The notes under the pieces are model-generated. The model did not search any database. It saw only the letters and a list, made by a program, of their open reading frames with translations, and was not told the origin of the DNA. Positions 35,867 through 44,308 of a stretch of 64,000 bases of DNA are shown here, in pieces (the stretch's first letter is position 1; each line of letters starts with the position of its first letter). Source of the stretch: Streptomyces tendae (lineage in GTDB: Bacteria > Actinomycetota > Actinomycetes > Streptomycetales > Streptomycetaceae); the NCBI RefSeq assembly GCF_014650435.1, contig NZ_BMUY01000004.1:62001-126000 (forward strand), given 5' to 3'. The position numbers and the translations under genes were made by a program.

Positions 35867-36799
35867 TCAGGCACCCGAGCGGTGCAAGTCGGCGGCGGTC
35901 TCCCGCAGCAGGTCCATCACGGCGCCGGCACGGGCGGTTTGAGTCACCCCCGCCATCGAGGCGAGCTGGACCTCCAGCGCGGGGCTCCCGTCCCGCAGCT
36001 CCAGTTCCACCACCTCGCCCCCACCGTACGTCTGGCTGGTGGCCGGCCGCTGGTTCAGCACCGAGTAGCCGAGGCCCCGGGCCACCAGGGAGCGCACGGT
36101 CTCGTAACTGCGGGTCCGGTACCGGACGTCGGGGGCGGTACCCGTGGCGGTCACCAGCGAACGGAAGTAGTCACGGCTGTGCGGCAGGTCGAGCAGGACG
36201 AGCGGCTCCGAGGAGAGTTCGGCCAGCTCGACTCCGTCCCGTCCGGCCAGCGGATGGTCGGTCGGCACGAGGACGTACGCCGGGGCGCGGGCGATCGTCT
36301 CACTGTGCACGCCGCCCTCGGCCGAGAGGCCGAGTCCGTAGGTGAGGGCGAAGTCGATGCGCCCCGCGCCCAGGGCCTGGACGAGTTGATCGGTCTCACC
36401 CTCCACCACGTCGATCTCGATGCCGGGGTAGCGTGCCGTGCACTCGCTGAACAGGGGCGGCAGATAGTACGGGGCCAGGGTCACGAAGCACCCCACGGTG
36501 ACCGGCCCCGAGACGGTCCCGCCGTCGCCCCGGGCCTCCCGTTCGACTTCGCGGGCGCGGCCCAGCAGCTCACGGGCCTGCTGTCGAAGGCGCTCCCCCG
36601 CGGGCGTGAGGGTCAGGCCCCTCCCGCGGCGTCGGATGAACAGCTGCACGCGCAGGTCGCGCTCCAGGTTGTAGACGGCCGCGGAAACGGCGGACTGGGC
36701 CATGTGCAGCTCCGCCGAAGCCTCCGTCATCGAGCCGTGCTCCGCGGCGACGAGGAAGTAGCGGAGCTGAACGAGGGTGAATCCCACCGGTGACGTCAT
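35867..36799 (-). CDS. LysR family transcriptional regulator
   Basis: A 310-residue LTTR. The N-terminal HTH is 'TLVQLRYFLVAAEHGSMTEA' with 'SAELHMAQSAVSAAVYNLER'. The effector domain has 'VTVGCFVTLAPYYLPPLFSE', 'GIEIDVVEGETDQLVQAL' and 'RIDFALTYGL'. It is the last of six same-strand genes, 58 bases after the MHS transporter gene. A perfect LTTR-type dyad lies at the far, promoter-proximal end of the operon (41993-42007), about 5.2 kb away. It would then act in trans on its own operon, an inference that is easy to test. The arrangement is unusual, since most LTTRs are divergent from their target. Confidence 0.92.
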   Translation of the reverse strand: MTSPVGFTLVQLRYFLVAAEHGSMTEASAELHMAQSAVSAAVYNLERDLRVQLFIRRRGRGLTLTPAGERLRQQARELLGRAREVEREARGDGGTVSGPVTVGCFVTLAPYYLPPLFSECTARYPGIEIDVVEGETDQLVQALGAGRIDFALTYGLGLSAEGGVHSETIARAPAYVLVPTDHPLAGRDGVELAELSSEPLVLLDLPHSRDYFRSLVTATGTAPDVRYRTRSYETVRSLVARGLGYSVLNQRPATSQTYGGGEVVELELRDGSPALEVQLASMAGVTQTARAGAVMDLLRETAADLHRSGA

Positions 36800-36857
36800 G
36801 CCTGTCCCTTGCGCCTGCTGAGCCGTGTCCGGGCCCTCGGGCCCCTGTGGGGCGAGC

Positions 36858-38210
36858 CTAACCGCGCTCGGCAGGTGCCTCTGAGACGTCCTCGGGGCGC
36901 AGCAGGACGGAGCCCGCCGTCTCCTTCAGGGACAGCGCGGCGACGAGGCCGCCGACGGCGAACAGCATCATGTACGGACCGGGCAACAGGGTGCTGCCGG
37001 TCGCGGAGATCAGCACGGTCATGAGGTAGGGCACCGTGCCCGCGAAGAGCGCCGCGGTGATGTTGTAGGCGATGGACAGGCCGCTCTGCCGGGTGCGGGT
37101 GGGAAAGACCTCCGCCGACCAGACGGCGTAGGTGCCCAGGATCGCCGCGAGGATGGTGCCGAGCAGCAGTCCGGCGATCCAGGTCCCCGCGAGTCCCGTC
37201 CGCATCAGCCAGAAGGCGGGGGTGGACAGGACCAGGAGAGCCGCGGTCGCGCCGACGAACACCGGCTTGCGTCCCACGCGGTCCGACAGCATGCCGAACA
37301 CCGGCACCAGCACCAGTCCGAGCAGTGAGATCACCGTGGAGAGCAGGGCCGCGCTGTCGGCGGAGTGGTCCAGGTGATCGGTCTCGTAGGTGACCAGGTA
37401 GGTCAGCACCATGTAGAACGGCACGTGCATGGCCGCCATCAGGCCGGCCGCCTGAAGCACCTGCCGCTTGTTGGTGCGCAGCAGCTCCCGCACCGGGCTG
37501 CGCGGCACCGTGTCGTTGGCCTCCAGCGCACGGTATTCGGGGGTGTCCTCGATCTTGTTGCGGATGACGTAGCCGATGACACCGAGCGGGGCGGCGACCA
37601 GGAAGGGGATGCGCCAGCCCCACGAGATGAGCTGGTCGTCGGTCAGCCCCGTGGACAGCAGCAGGAACACGAAGGACCCGGCGAGGAATCCCAGCAGGGA
37701 GCCGACCTCGAGCCAGCTCACGCCGAAACCGCGTCGGTGCCGGGGCGCGCTCTCGGCGAGGAAGCTGGCCGCGCTGCCGAACTCGCCGCCTGCGGCGAAG
37801 CCCTGGATCAGGCGCAGCACCACCAGCAGCAGGGGCGCGGCGATCCCGATCGAGCCGTATCCGGGCAGCAGCCCGATGGCCAGGGTGGCACCGGACATCA
37901 TGAAGATGACCAGGGAGAGGGTGCGCTTGCGGCCGATCCGGTCGCCCAGGGGCCCGAACACCATCGCACCGACGGGCCGGATGCCGAAGGACACCGCGAA
38001 CACGCCGAACACGGCGAGCAGCCCGGTGGTGCCGTCCTCGTCCGGGAAGAACACGTCCGCGACGGTACCGGCAAGATAGGCGTAGGCGGCCCAGTCGAAC
38101 CAGTGCACGAACACACCGATGGCTCCTGCGGCAACGTTTCGGCGCAGGGCGGCGGTGTCGGTGGCCACCTCGGGCCCGGTGGTCGCGGCTTCGGGGTTAC
38201 TGGTGCGCAT
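36858..38210 (-). CDS. MFS transporter, metabolite:H+ symporter (MHS) type
   Basis: A 450-residue protein with 12 predicted helices. The MHS signature is clear: 'GVFVHWFDWAAYAYLAG', 'GIRPVGAMVFGPLGDRIGRK', 'RLIQGFAAGGEFGSAASFLAE', 'RRGFGVSWLEVGSLLGFLAG' and 'SWGWRIPFLVAAPLGVIGYVIR'. Relatives import organic acids such as citrate, alpha-ketoglutarate, shikimate or betaines. Start ATG at 38210 has GGAGG at 5 bases; the GTG two codons earlier would sit on top of the SD. It lies 108 bases after the M20 hydrolase and before the LysR gene in the same direction, so it probably imports the operon's substrate. Confidence 0.93.
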   Translation of the reverse strand: MRTSNPEAATTGPEVATDTAALRRNVAAGAIGVFVHWFDWAAYAYLAGTVADVFFPDEDGTTGLLAVFGVFAVSFGIRPVGAMVFGPLGDRIGRKRTLSLVIFMMSGATLAIGLLPGYGSIGIAAPLLLVVLRLIQGFAAGGEFGSAASFLAESAPRHRRGFGVSWLEVGSLLGFLAGSFVFLLLSTGLTDDQLISWGWRIPFLVAAPLGVIGYVIRNKIEDTPEYRALEANDTVPRSPVRELLRTNKRQVLQAAGLMAAMHVPFYMVLTYLVTYETDHLDHSADSAALLSTVISLLGLVLVPVFGMLSDRVGRKPVFVGATAALLVLSTPAFWLMRTGLAGTWIAGLLLGTILAAILGTYAVWSAEVFPTRTRQSGLSIAYNITAALFAGTVPYLMTVLISATGSTLLPGPYMMLFAVGGLVAALSLKETAGSVLLRPEDVSEAPAERG

Positions 38211-38318
38211 ACGCACCTCCTTGGGGAAGGGAGGACCTCGGTCAGGAGACCGCGCCCGCGGATCAGGTCCGGCGCAGGTCTGCCGCGTCGTGCACCTCCG
38301 GGGAGACGAGCGCGGGGA

Positions 38319-39461
38319 TCATGCGGTCACCTCCTCGGTCTGGCCGCGGTCCACTCCGGTCCAGGCCAGCGCGACCGCACCGTCGAGCAGGGCCCTCTCG
38401 GCGGTGCCACCGACGCAGTGCGCGGCGAACTCGCGCTGGTGGTTGGTGGCGGGCAGGGAGCCGATGCCGATGTAGGGGTGGATGGCGGGCACCACCTGGG
38501 AGACGTTGCCCATGTCGGTGGAGGCGCGGTTCATCCGGGCGGCCTGGCCGGGCGGCGCGAACCTGCGCCCCAGGGCGAGGGCGTTGGCCCGGTAGTGCGC
38601 GAGGGCCTGCTCGTCGGTGCGGAACTCCGCGTACGGCTTGCTCTCCGGCTCGACCTCGAGCTCGCAGCCGGTGGCCAGGGCGCCCGCCTCGAAGGCCCGC
38701 ATGACGCGGGGCTCCAGCTCGGCCAGTTCGGCGAGTGTCTCGGCCCGGACGTACCAACGCCCGGTCGACCGCTCCGGGATGGCGTTCGGTGCGTCCCCGG
38801 CGTGTGTGACGATGCCGTGCACGCGCGCCGAGGAGGGCAACTGCTGGCGCAGCAGTCCGAGGGCGACCTGGGCGACGGTGAAGGCGTCGGCGGCGTTGAC
38901 CCCGGCCTCGGGGTAGGCCGCGGCGTGCGCGGACTTCCCGGTGTAGGAGATCTTCGAGTGGCTCACCGCGAACGGGCGTGCCTCGGCGACGTCGACGGGC
39001 GCCGGGTGAACCATCATCGCCAGGTCCGTCCCGGTGAAGGCACCCCGTTCCAGCATCTCGATCTTCCCGCCGCCGCCCTCCTCCGCCGGGGTTCCGTAGA
39101 CCTCCACGGTGAGCCCGATGCCGTCGGCGACGGCGGCCAGGCCGAGGGCCGCGCCGACCGAGGCGGCCGCGATGAGGTTGTGCCCGCACGCGTGCCCGAG
39201 ACCGGGCAGCGCGTCGTACTCGGCACACAACGCGATCCGTACCGGACCGCTGCCGAACCGGGCGTGGAAGGCGGTGTCGAGCCCCAGGTAGGACGAGGTG
39301 ACGTCGAACCCGGCGCGGTCCAGGAGTTCGGGTACGGCGGCCGCCGCCCGGTGTTCCTCCCAGGCGGTCTCCGGGTCGGCGTGCAACCGCTCGGATAGGG
39401 CGATCAGCTCCTCGGCGTGCTTCTCGACCGCGCGGCGGGCGGTGTGTTTCGGCGTGCCCAT
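38319..39461 (-). CDS. M20 family amidohydrolase (AbgB-like)
   Basis: A 380-residue zinc metallohydrolase of peptidase family M20. Metal and catalytic motifs are 'IALCAEYDALPGLGHACGHN', 'YGTPAEEGGGGKIEML' (catalytic Glu pair), 'MVHPAPVDV' and, in the dimerisation domain, 'SYTGKSAHAAAYPEAGVNAA'. It is closest in style to AbgB and amidohydrolases that cleave N-acyl or p-aminobenzoyl amino acids. Start ATG at 39461 overlaps the DUF1028 stop as TGATG, giving tight coupling. An N-acyl amino acid or related amide is the most plausible substrate; that is inference from family and context. Confidence 0.92.
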   Translation of the reverse strand: MGTPKHTARRAVEKHAEELIALSERLHADPETAWEEHRAAAAVPELLDRAGFDVTSSYLGLDTAFHARFGSGPVRIALCAEYDALPGLGHACGHNLIAAASVGAALGLAAVADGIGLTVEVYGTPAEEGGGGKIEMLERGAFTGTDLAMMVHPAPVDVAEARPFAVSHSKISYTGKSAHAAAYPEAGVNAADAFTVAQVALGLLRQQLPSSARVHGIVTHAGDAPNAIPERSTGRWYVRAETLAELAELEPRVMRAFEAGALATGCELEVEPESKPYAEFRTDEQALAHYRANALALGRRFAPPGQAARMNRASTDMGNVSQVVPAIHPYIGIGSLPATNHQREFAAHCVGGTAERALLDGAVALAWTGVDRGQTEEVTA

Positions 39462-40126
39462 CAACGGTCGCCCGGAACGCCGTAGGAGGGGGCCGAGGCG
39501 GGATCGAGTCCGCGGCGCACGTAGTCGTCGCGCTGCGGCAACCAGAGGTCGAGGAGGTCACCGAGCCTGTCGATCGGGTCCTCGGCCCAGTCCACGCGCA
39601 GGTCGGTGACGCGCCAGTCGACGTCCGCGACGACCGCCAGGCCCGCCGAGTGCACCGGCCCCTCCTCACCGCCGGCGTCGACAGCGGCCTTCATGGCGGT
39701 GACCAGGCGTTCCTCCAGTTCGCCGGTGGCGGCGGCGTACGCGTCGAGGAGCACCCGGGGAATGTGTCCGCCGCAGAGCATGTTGCCCGCCGCCACCGCG
39801 CCGTCGGCGGTGGCCGACGCGTGCTGGCCCAGGGTGTGCGAGCCGCTGAAGGCGAAGCCGGGGCCGGAGCGCCCCAGGACGGTGAGCTGCCGGTAGTCGA
39901 TGTGATCGGCCGTCTCGGTGACCTCGGTGAGTGCCCGCCGGGCGTCACCGTGTTCGGCGAGCCCGTCCAGCAGCCGGGTCCCGAGGGTCGGGTCGGTGAT
40001 GTTCTGCGAGGCGGCGGCGCCGACGCCCGGCCGCAGGTGCGCGACGCGGGCGAAGACGGCCGGACTCGACGAGCTGGCCGCCAGACCGAACCGGTCGCCT
40101 TCGCGCACGACGAGGGAGAAGGTCAT
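39461..40126 (-). CDS. DUF1028 family protein (Ntn-hydrolase-like)
   Basis: A 221-residue protein matching DUF1028: 'TFSLVVREGDRFGLAASSSS', 'VAHLRPGVGAAASQNITDPT', 'LGTRLLDGLAEHGDARRALT', 'VAAGNMLCGGHIPRVLLDAY' and 'GLAVVADVDWRVTDLRVDW'. DUF1028 has an Ntn-hydrolase-like architecture but no agreed reaction. It often lies beside RidA and M20 or amidase genes, as here. ATG at 40126 overlaps the RidA stop (ATGA) and its own stop overlaps the M20 start (TGATG), so the three proteins are made together. Confidence 0.9.
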   Translation of the reverse strand: MTFSLVVREGDRFGLAASSSSPAVFARVAHLRPGVGAAASQNITDPTLGTRLLDGLAEHGDARRALTEVTETADHIDYRQLTVLGRSGPGFAFSGSHTLGQHASATADGAVAAGNMLCGGHIPRVLLDAYAAATGELEERLVTAMKAAVDAGGEEGPVHSAGLAVVADVDWRVTDLRVDWAEDPIDRLGDLLDLWLPQRDDYVRRGLDPASAPSYGVPGDR

Positions 40127-40593
40127 GCTCGGCCCTCCCCGGGTATGACGGCGACCGCGTCGATCTCGCACAGCCACTCCGGTCGGGCCAGGGCCGAGAC
40201 GACCAGCCCCGTGGAGATGGGGTGCACTCCCCTGGTCCAGCGGCCCACCGTGCGGTACACCGCCTCGCGGTAGCGCGGATCCACCAGGTAGATGGTCAGC
40301 TTGACCAGGTGTTCCATCCGGCTGCCCGCCTCTTCGAGCAGCATCTTGATGTTGGCCATGGCCTGCTCGGCCTGCGCCTCGGCGTCTCCGATCCCCACGG
40401 ACTCACTCGTGTCCAGGTCCTGACCGATCTGACCGCGGACGTACACCGTGTCGCCCGCGACGACGGCTTGGCAGAGGTCGTTCTCCAGATGCTGCTCCGG
40501 GTAGGTGTCGCGGGTGTTGAACGGCCTGATGCGGGTGTGCCCGCCGGTGACGATCGGCCCCCTCGGGGGACGTCCCTTGCTCGCGGATGTCAT
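40123..40593 (-). CDS. RidA family (reactive enamine/imine deaminase-like) protein
   Basis: A 156-residue Rid-family trimeric barrel protein: 'YPEQHLENDLCQAVVAGDTV', 'YVRGQIGQDLDTSESVGIGD', 'AEAQAEQAMANIKMLLEEAG', 'VKLTIYLVDPRYREAVYRTV'. True RidA enzymes use a conserved Arg to hydrolyse 2-aminoacrylate-type imines. Here the final segment 'HPISTGLVVSALARPEWLCE' has Ser-Ala-Leu-Ala-Arg in the usual place, so imine hydrolysis is plausible, although this subgroup is not proven. It lies 12 bases after the FAD monooxygenase and is coupled by ATGA to DUF1028. A deaminating pathway in which the monooxygenase makes an imine is an attractive reading. Confidence 0.9.
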   Translation of the reverse strand: MTSASKGRPPRGPIVTGGHTRIRPFNTRDTYPEQHLENDLCQAVVAGDTVYVRGQIGQDLDTSESVGIGDAEAQAEQAMANIKMLLEEAGSRMEHLVKLTIYLVDPRYREAVYRTVGRWTRGVHPISTGLVVSALARPEWLCEIDAVAVIPGEGRA

Positions 40594-40605
40594 CAGCTGC
40601 TCCCT

Positions 40606-41880
40606 CTACTTCTCGCTGTTGGTCGCGGTGTCCGTGCTGCCGTAGGAGAGGTAGCCGCGGCGGGTCGCCATGTGGTCGGCGACGTACCTGGCGTCGTGCC
40701 ACACGCCCCAGATGAAGCTCGACCCCCGGCGGGACAGCCAGGGGAGCCCCAGGAAGTACACCCCCGGCTCCTCCGCCACGCCGCGCCGGTGCCTCGGACG
40801 ACCCCGCTCGTCGAAGGTGTCGACCTCCAGCCAGCCGTAGTCGGCGGCGAAGCCGGTCGCCCAGACGATCGAGGTCACACCGGCCTCGGCGAGGTCGAGC
40901 TCCAGTCGGGGGTCGGTCACACACGTCGGATCGGGACCCAGCACATGCGCCTGCGGCTCCTCGGGCAGTTCGAGCCCGTTGCGCTCGACGTAGGCGTCGG
41001 CGGCCCGCAGCAGCTCAAGGTACTTCGCGTCGCCCATCGAGATGTTCGCAGCGAGGTCCGGTGCGAAGCGCAGCACGCCTTGCTCGTAGGCCGCGGTCAT
41101 ACCGACCAGTTCGACACCGTCGGCGGCCAGGGCGCGGAAGTCCACGGTGTGTCCGCCGCGCGCACCGCTGACGGCGATGGTGACGTGTCCGGCGCCCTGC
41201 GGCGGGGTCTCGGCGTCCCAGCGTCCCAGGACACCGAGCCACCAGCAGAAGTCGCGTCCGCGGTATTCGCGGGGCGGGCGGTCGTGCGGACCGACGGAGA
41301 GCAGGACCCGGCGCCCGGACCGTCGCAGCTCGTCGGCGATCTGGACTCCGGAGGATCCGGCGCCCACCACGAGCACCGCTCCTTCGGGCAGTTGCCGCGC
41401 ATTGCGGTACTGGCTGGAGTGCATCTGCACCCGTACGGCGCCGTCCGGGACGACGGGCGGAATCACCGGCCGCTGGAACGGGCCCGTCGCCGCCACGACG
41501 AAGCGTGCGTCGATCGTCCCTTCCGACGTGCGGACCTCGAAACCGGACCGGCCCTCGCGCCTGCGTACGGAGGTGACCTCCACACCGGTCCTGACCGGGG
41601 CGCCCATCTTCTCTGCGTAGGCGACGAAATAGTCGGCCACCTGCTCCTTCGAGGCGAAGGCGTCCGGGTCGACACCGGGGAACTCCATCCCCGGGAACCG
41701 GTCGTGCCACGCAGGCCCGTTGGCGACCAGCGAGTCCCACCGCTCCGACCGCCACCGCTCGGCGATGCGGTGCCGTTCCAGCACCACGTGCGGGATGCCG
41801 TGAGCGCTCAGGTGCTCGCTCATCGCCACGCCTGCCTGACCCGCCCCGACGACGACTGCTTCGGTCTCTTCCTCTGACAT
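40606..41880 (-). CDS. FAD/NADPH-dependent monooxygenase (flavin-containing monooxygenase type)
   Basis: A 424-residue class B flavoprotein. The FAD Rossmann motif 'AVVVGAGQAGVAMSEHLSAH' is near 9, 'ERWRSERWDSLVANGP' near 42 and 'FPGMEFPG' near 65. The NADPH motif is 'VLVVGAGSSGVQIADELRRS' near 168, and the C-terminal 'SIVWATGFAADYGWLEV' closes the FAD site. Class B enzymes oxygenate N, S or carbonyl groups; CzcO- and YUCCA-like members share this pattern. ATG at 41880 has GGAGG at 5 bases. It is the first gene of the operon, 113 bases downstream of a perfect LysR-type dyad. The substrate is unknown. Confidence 0.93.
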   Translation of the reverse strand: MSEEETEAVVVGAGQAGVAMSEHLSAHGIPHVVLERHRIAERWRSERWDSLVANGPAWHDRFPGMEFPGVDPDAFASKEQVADYFVAYAEKMGAPVRTGVEVTSVRRREGRSGFEVRTSEGTIDARFVVAATGPFQRPVIPPVVPDGAVRVQMHSSQYRNARQLPEGAVLVVGAGSSGVQIADELRRSGRRVLLSVGPHDRPPREYRGRDFCWWLGVLGRWDAETPPQGAGHVTIAVSGARGGHTVDFRALAADGVELVGMTAAYEQGVLRFAPDLAANISMGDAKYLELLRAADAYVERNGLELPEEPQAHVLGPDPTCVTDPRLELDLAEAGVTSIVWATGFAADYGWLEVDTFDERGRPRHRRGVAEEPGVYFLGLPWLSRRGSSFIWGVWHDARYVADHMATRRGYLSYGSTDTATNSEK

Positions 41881-41941
41881 CCAAGCCTCCACTCGAGCGG
41901 TGATCCGTCCGGTGTCGCGTCGACGTGGCCACCGCAGGAAC

Positions 41942-41971
41942 ATCCTTGGCTCGGGCTGCTTTTCTGTCCAA
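41942..41971 (-). promoter_or_regulatory. Predicted promoter of the monooxygenase-RidA-DUF1028-M20 operon
   Basis: On the minus strand TTGGAC (41971-41966) and AAGGAT (41947-41942) are 18 bases apart. The predicted start site is near 41935, giving a leader of about 55 bases. The centre of the perfect dyad at 41993-42007 falls at about -65, which is the standard recognition site position for LysR activators. Confidence 0.55.
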
Positions 41972-41992
41972 CAGTTGTTTCCGTGGAGAGCG

Positions 41993-42007
41993 ATCGATTC
42001 AATCGAT
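41993..42007. promoter_or_regulatory. Perfect LysR-type operator ATCGATT-C-AATCGAT
   Basis: A 15-bp perfect dyad with 7-bp arms and a 1-bp centre, of LTTR-box size. It is A/T-rich against a very GC-rich background and lies in the 140-bp gap between the membrane-anchored HTH gene and the monooxygenase operon. Its centre is at about -65 of the predicted operon promoter. The LysR gene at the operon's end is the natural candidate to bind it. Confidence 0.7.
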
Positions 42008-42020
42008 GCAGCGCCATCGT

Positions 42021-43430
42021 CTAAGGGCGGTAGGGCTCCCACTGGCGGCCCAGGGTGTCGTACACGTACCGGGGCAGGCCGTCGATGGCGCTGGTGCGGA
42101 ACGGGCGGCCGTTGTCGTCCATGCGTACGGTGCCCGTGCGGCCCTGGGAGGACCAGTCCAGTTCCAGGTACCAGCGGCAGTCGCACGAGCTGGTCTCGGC
42201 CGTGACCAGCAGCACCTCGGGATCCTTCGCGGAGACGCGGTAGGGCATGCGCACGGCCGGGATCGGTGTGCCGGAGTCGTTCCCGGCAACGGCGCGGGCG
42301 ATGGGGCGGTCCTTGTCCAGGTCCACGGCGAAGTACCGGGGGGTGAGCGAGCCGCCGCAGCCCTGGTCCATGGCGTAGGCGTTGCCCTCGGCCGGCGCCG
42401 TACGGCCGACCACGCGCACCCGCAGTGCCTCCAGGACGACGGCCGTGTCGCTGCGCCCCTGCACCGACAGCTGCACGAGCGTCTCGCGACCGTGCACCGC
42501 GTTCTGCGTCGCCGCCCAGGGCGCCGCGTCCTGGGGGGCGGGAGGAGGCGGGACCTGGTTCGGCGGCTTGGCGACGACGTAGTCGTGGCCGCAACCGAGT
42601 TTCCACGCCTGGGAGTTCACCGACCAGGTGAGCGGCGGCCCAGCGGGCTGTTCCCCGGGGGGCGGGGCGGACGTCGCGCCGGAGGGGCGAGGGGCGTCCG
42701 GTTTCCTCTTCGGGGTCGCGGAGCCCGAGGGCCGCTCGGTGGTGGGGGTGGCGCTCGGGCCGGGTGAGGTGGCCGGTCGCTCGGGCGCCCCGGACTCGGT
42801 CGTACCGGACGCCGCCGGGCCGGCGGCCCGGGCAGGACCGTCGGCCGACGCCCGCCGCCCCTCCGGCGGCGCGGCCAGGGCACCGAGCGCGGCGAGCACG
42901 GCACAGCCGCAGGCCAGCGACGCCATGACGCGTCCCCGGCGGTACCACGGGCGGCGGGCGGTTTCCGTTTGGGCGACCGGGCTGCAGGTGGTCTCCGGTG
43001 CCGTGTCCGGTGGGGCGGCCGGGCCGCCGTCGGCCTTCGGCGCCGTACTCGGTCCGGTGGTGTCCTCCCCCGCCGGGTCCGGTCCCTGCGCCGCGTCGTT
43101 CACGGTTTGCGCCGCCGTGGCGTCGGGCGCGTCCTGCGTCGCGCCCTCCGTACGAGGCCGGTGGCGGGCCGCCACCGCCAGCAGCCAACGGCGGTGGAGT
43201 TCCAGGCGTTGTTCCGGGCTCGCCCCGCACAGGGCGGCGAAGCGTTCCACGGGGGCGAAGTCGAGCGGCACCGCGTCGCCCGCGCAGTAGCGGTGCAGCG
43301 TCGAGGTGTTCATGCCCAGACGGCGGGCCAGCGAGCCGTAGCTCCGGTCCGTGCGCTCCTTCAGTGCCCGCAGCAGCGCCGCGAACCCGGCCACCGCGTC
43401 GATGCCGTCGCCGTCGTCCTGTGCCGACAC
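42021..43430 (-). CDS. Membrane-anchored XRE-type helix-turn-helix protein with extracytoplasmic domain
   Basis: The 469-residue protein has an N-terminal HTH ('DRSYGSLARRLGMNTSTLHR' with 'YCAGDAVPLDFAPVERFAALC'), then an acidic Ala/Pro/Thr-rich linker. One membrane helix ('VMASLACGCAVLAALGALAA' near 180) follows, then a long Pro/Ser-rich stalk. A C-terminal domain of about 190 residues contains 'WKLGCGHDYVV', 'LVQLSVQGRSDTAVVLEALRV' and four Cys, including CDCRW. It looks like a one-component transmembrane regulator, HTH inside and sensor outside. GTG at 43430 is preferred (VSAQDDGDG); GTG at 43457 is possible. It is divergent from the secreted protein at 43664. The signal and target are unknown. 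Confidence 0.85.
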   Translation of the reverse strand: MSAQDDGDGIDAVAGFAALLRALKERTDRSYGSLARRLGMNTSTLHRYCAGDAVPLDFAPVERFAALCGASPEQRLELHRRWLLAVAARHRPRTEGATQDAPDATAAQTVNDAAQGPDPAGEDTTGPSTAPKADGGPAAPPDTAPETTCSPVAQTETARRPWYRRGRVMASLACGCAVLAALGALAAPPEGRRASADGPARAAGPAASGTTESGAPERPATSPGPSATPTTERPSGSATPKRKPDAPRPSGATSAPPPGEQPAGPPLTWSVNSQAWKLGCGHDYVVAKPPNQVPPPPAPQDAAPWAATQNAVHGRETLVQLSVQGRSDTAVVLEALRVRVVGRTAPAEGNAYAMDQGCGGSLTPRYFAVDLDKDRPIARAVAGNDSGTPIPAVRMPYRVSAKDPEVLLVTAETSSCDCRWYLELDWSSQGRTGTVRMDDNGRPFRTSAIDGLPRYVYDTLGRQWEPYRP

Positions 43431-43663
43431 AGGTCCACCCGTCCTCGTACGACCCACCCGGCCCGGGACGGCGTCCCAGGCACTTCATGTACCTGCACGT
43501 CAGACGGGCTGGGATGGTTCCACCGGGTGTGATCCGCCGCCGGCTGTTGCGCCCGGGCGCCGTGACCGCCGATGCTCTTGGTGCCGCTCCGACCAGGCCC
43601 GGGACGACCAGCCGGCCTCGCCACGGCATCCACGTCCACGCACTCGTCCACGGGGGAACGCCC

Positions 43664-44287
43664 ATGTCCATGCGCATTCGAACGAGCACCGTCACCGCAC
43701 TCACCTGCGCCGCTCTCGCGGCCGGTGCGGTCCTCACGGCACCGGCCGCCGGCGCCGCGCCGCGGACCGCGGAGCCCGCCTTCCTGTCGGCGTCCCAGAT
43801 GCCGCCGCACCCGACGTCGTCCTGGACCGCCGGGCCGGTCACCGACGGGTTCTCCGACGAACTCGGTCTGTGCTTGAGCACGGAGGGCGTACCCGTCCAC
43901 GACTACCGGCACCGGCGGTTCTGGACCGACCTGGACACCGGCGCCGTGCAGTTGACCGTCGTGACGGGCAGCGCGGCTCAGGCCAGGGCTCTGGCCAAGC
44001 ACTACGACGACCTGATCCGCACCTGCGCCGACCGCATCGAGGAGTCCTCGGCCGACGTCGAGGCCGAGGGCCGCGACTACGGCACGCTGCCGGTCGAGGA
44101 GGGCGCCCACGTCCGCGGCCTGCACACCGAGACGTCCTGGGGCGCGACCGACATCGCCCTGCTGTCGGTCGGGCGGGACGGCAGGACCGTCACCGTCGTC
44201 AAGTGGGGACAGATGGGCGACTTCCGGAACGCGCCCGTGGCCGCTTTCAAGAAGACCACGCGCACGGCCGTCGACAAGCTGTACTGA
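43664..44287 (+). CDS. Secreted protein of unknown function (sensor-domain-like)
   Basis: A 207-residue protein with a Sec signal peptide (RIRTSTVTALTCAALAAGAVL, cleavage after AGA near 32). The mature part reads 'LSASQMPPHPTSSWTAGPVT', 'LCLSTEGVPVHDYRHRRFWT', 'GSAAQARALAKHYDDLIRTC', ending 'TVVKWGQMGDFRNAPVAAFK'. It resembles actinobacterial extracytoplasmic sensor or PknH-like domains, with two Cys that could form a disulfide. Initiation is at ATG 43664, or two codons later, after GGGGGAAC. It is divergent from the membrane-anchored HTH protein and could be its partner or target. It is followed by a strong terminator. No enzymatic motif is visible. Confidence 0.8.
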   Translation: MSMRIRTSTVTALTCAALAAGAVLTAPAAGAAPRTAEPAFLSASQMPPHPTSSWTAGPVTDGFSDELGLCLSTEGVPVHDYRHRRFWTDLDTGAVQLTVVTGSAAQARALAKHYDDLIRTCADRIEESSADVEAEGRDYGTLPVEEGAHVRGLHTETSWGATDIALLSVGRDGRTVTVVKWGQMGDFRNAPVAAFKKTTRTAVDKLY

Positions 44288-44308
44288 CCCGACGGCCGCC
44301 AACAGGCC

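Noticed and set aside
40606..43881. A single 1091-codon frame joining the monooxygenase to upstream sequence.
   Set aside because: The monooxygenase begins at ATG 41880 with a good SD; the upstream part is an out-of-frame reading of the membrane-anchored HTH gene.
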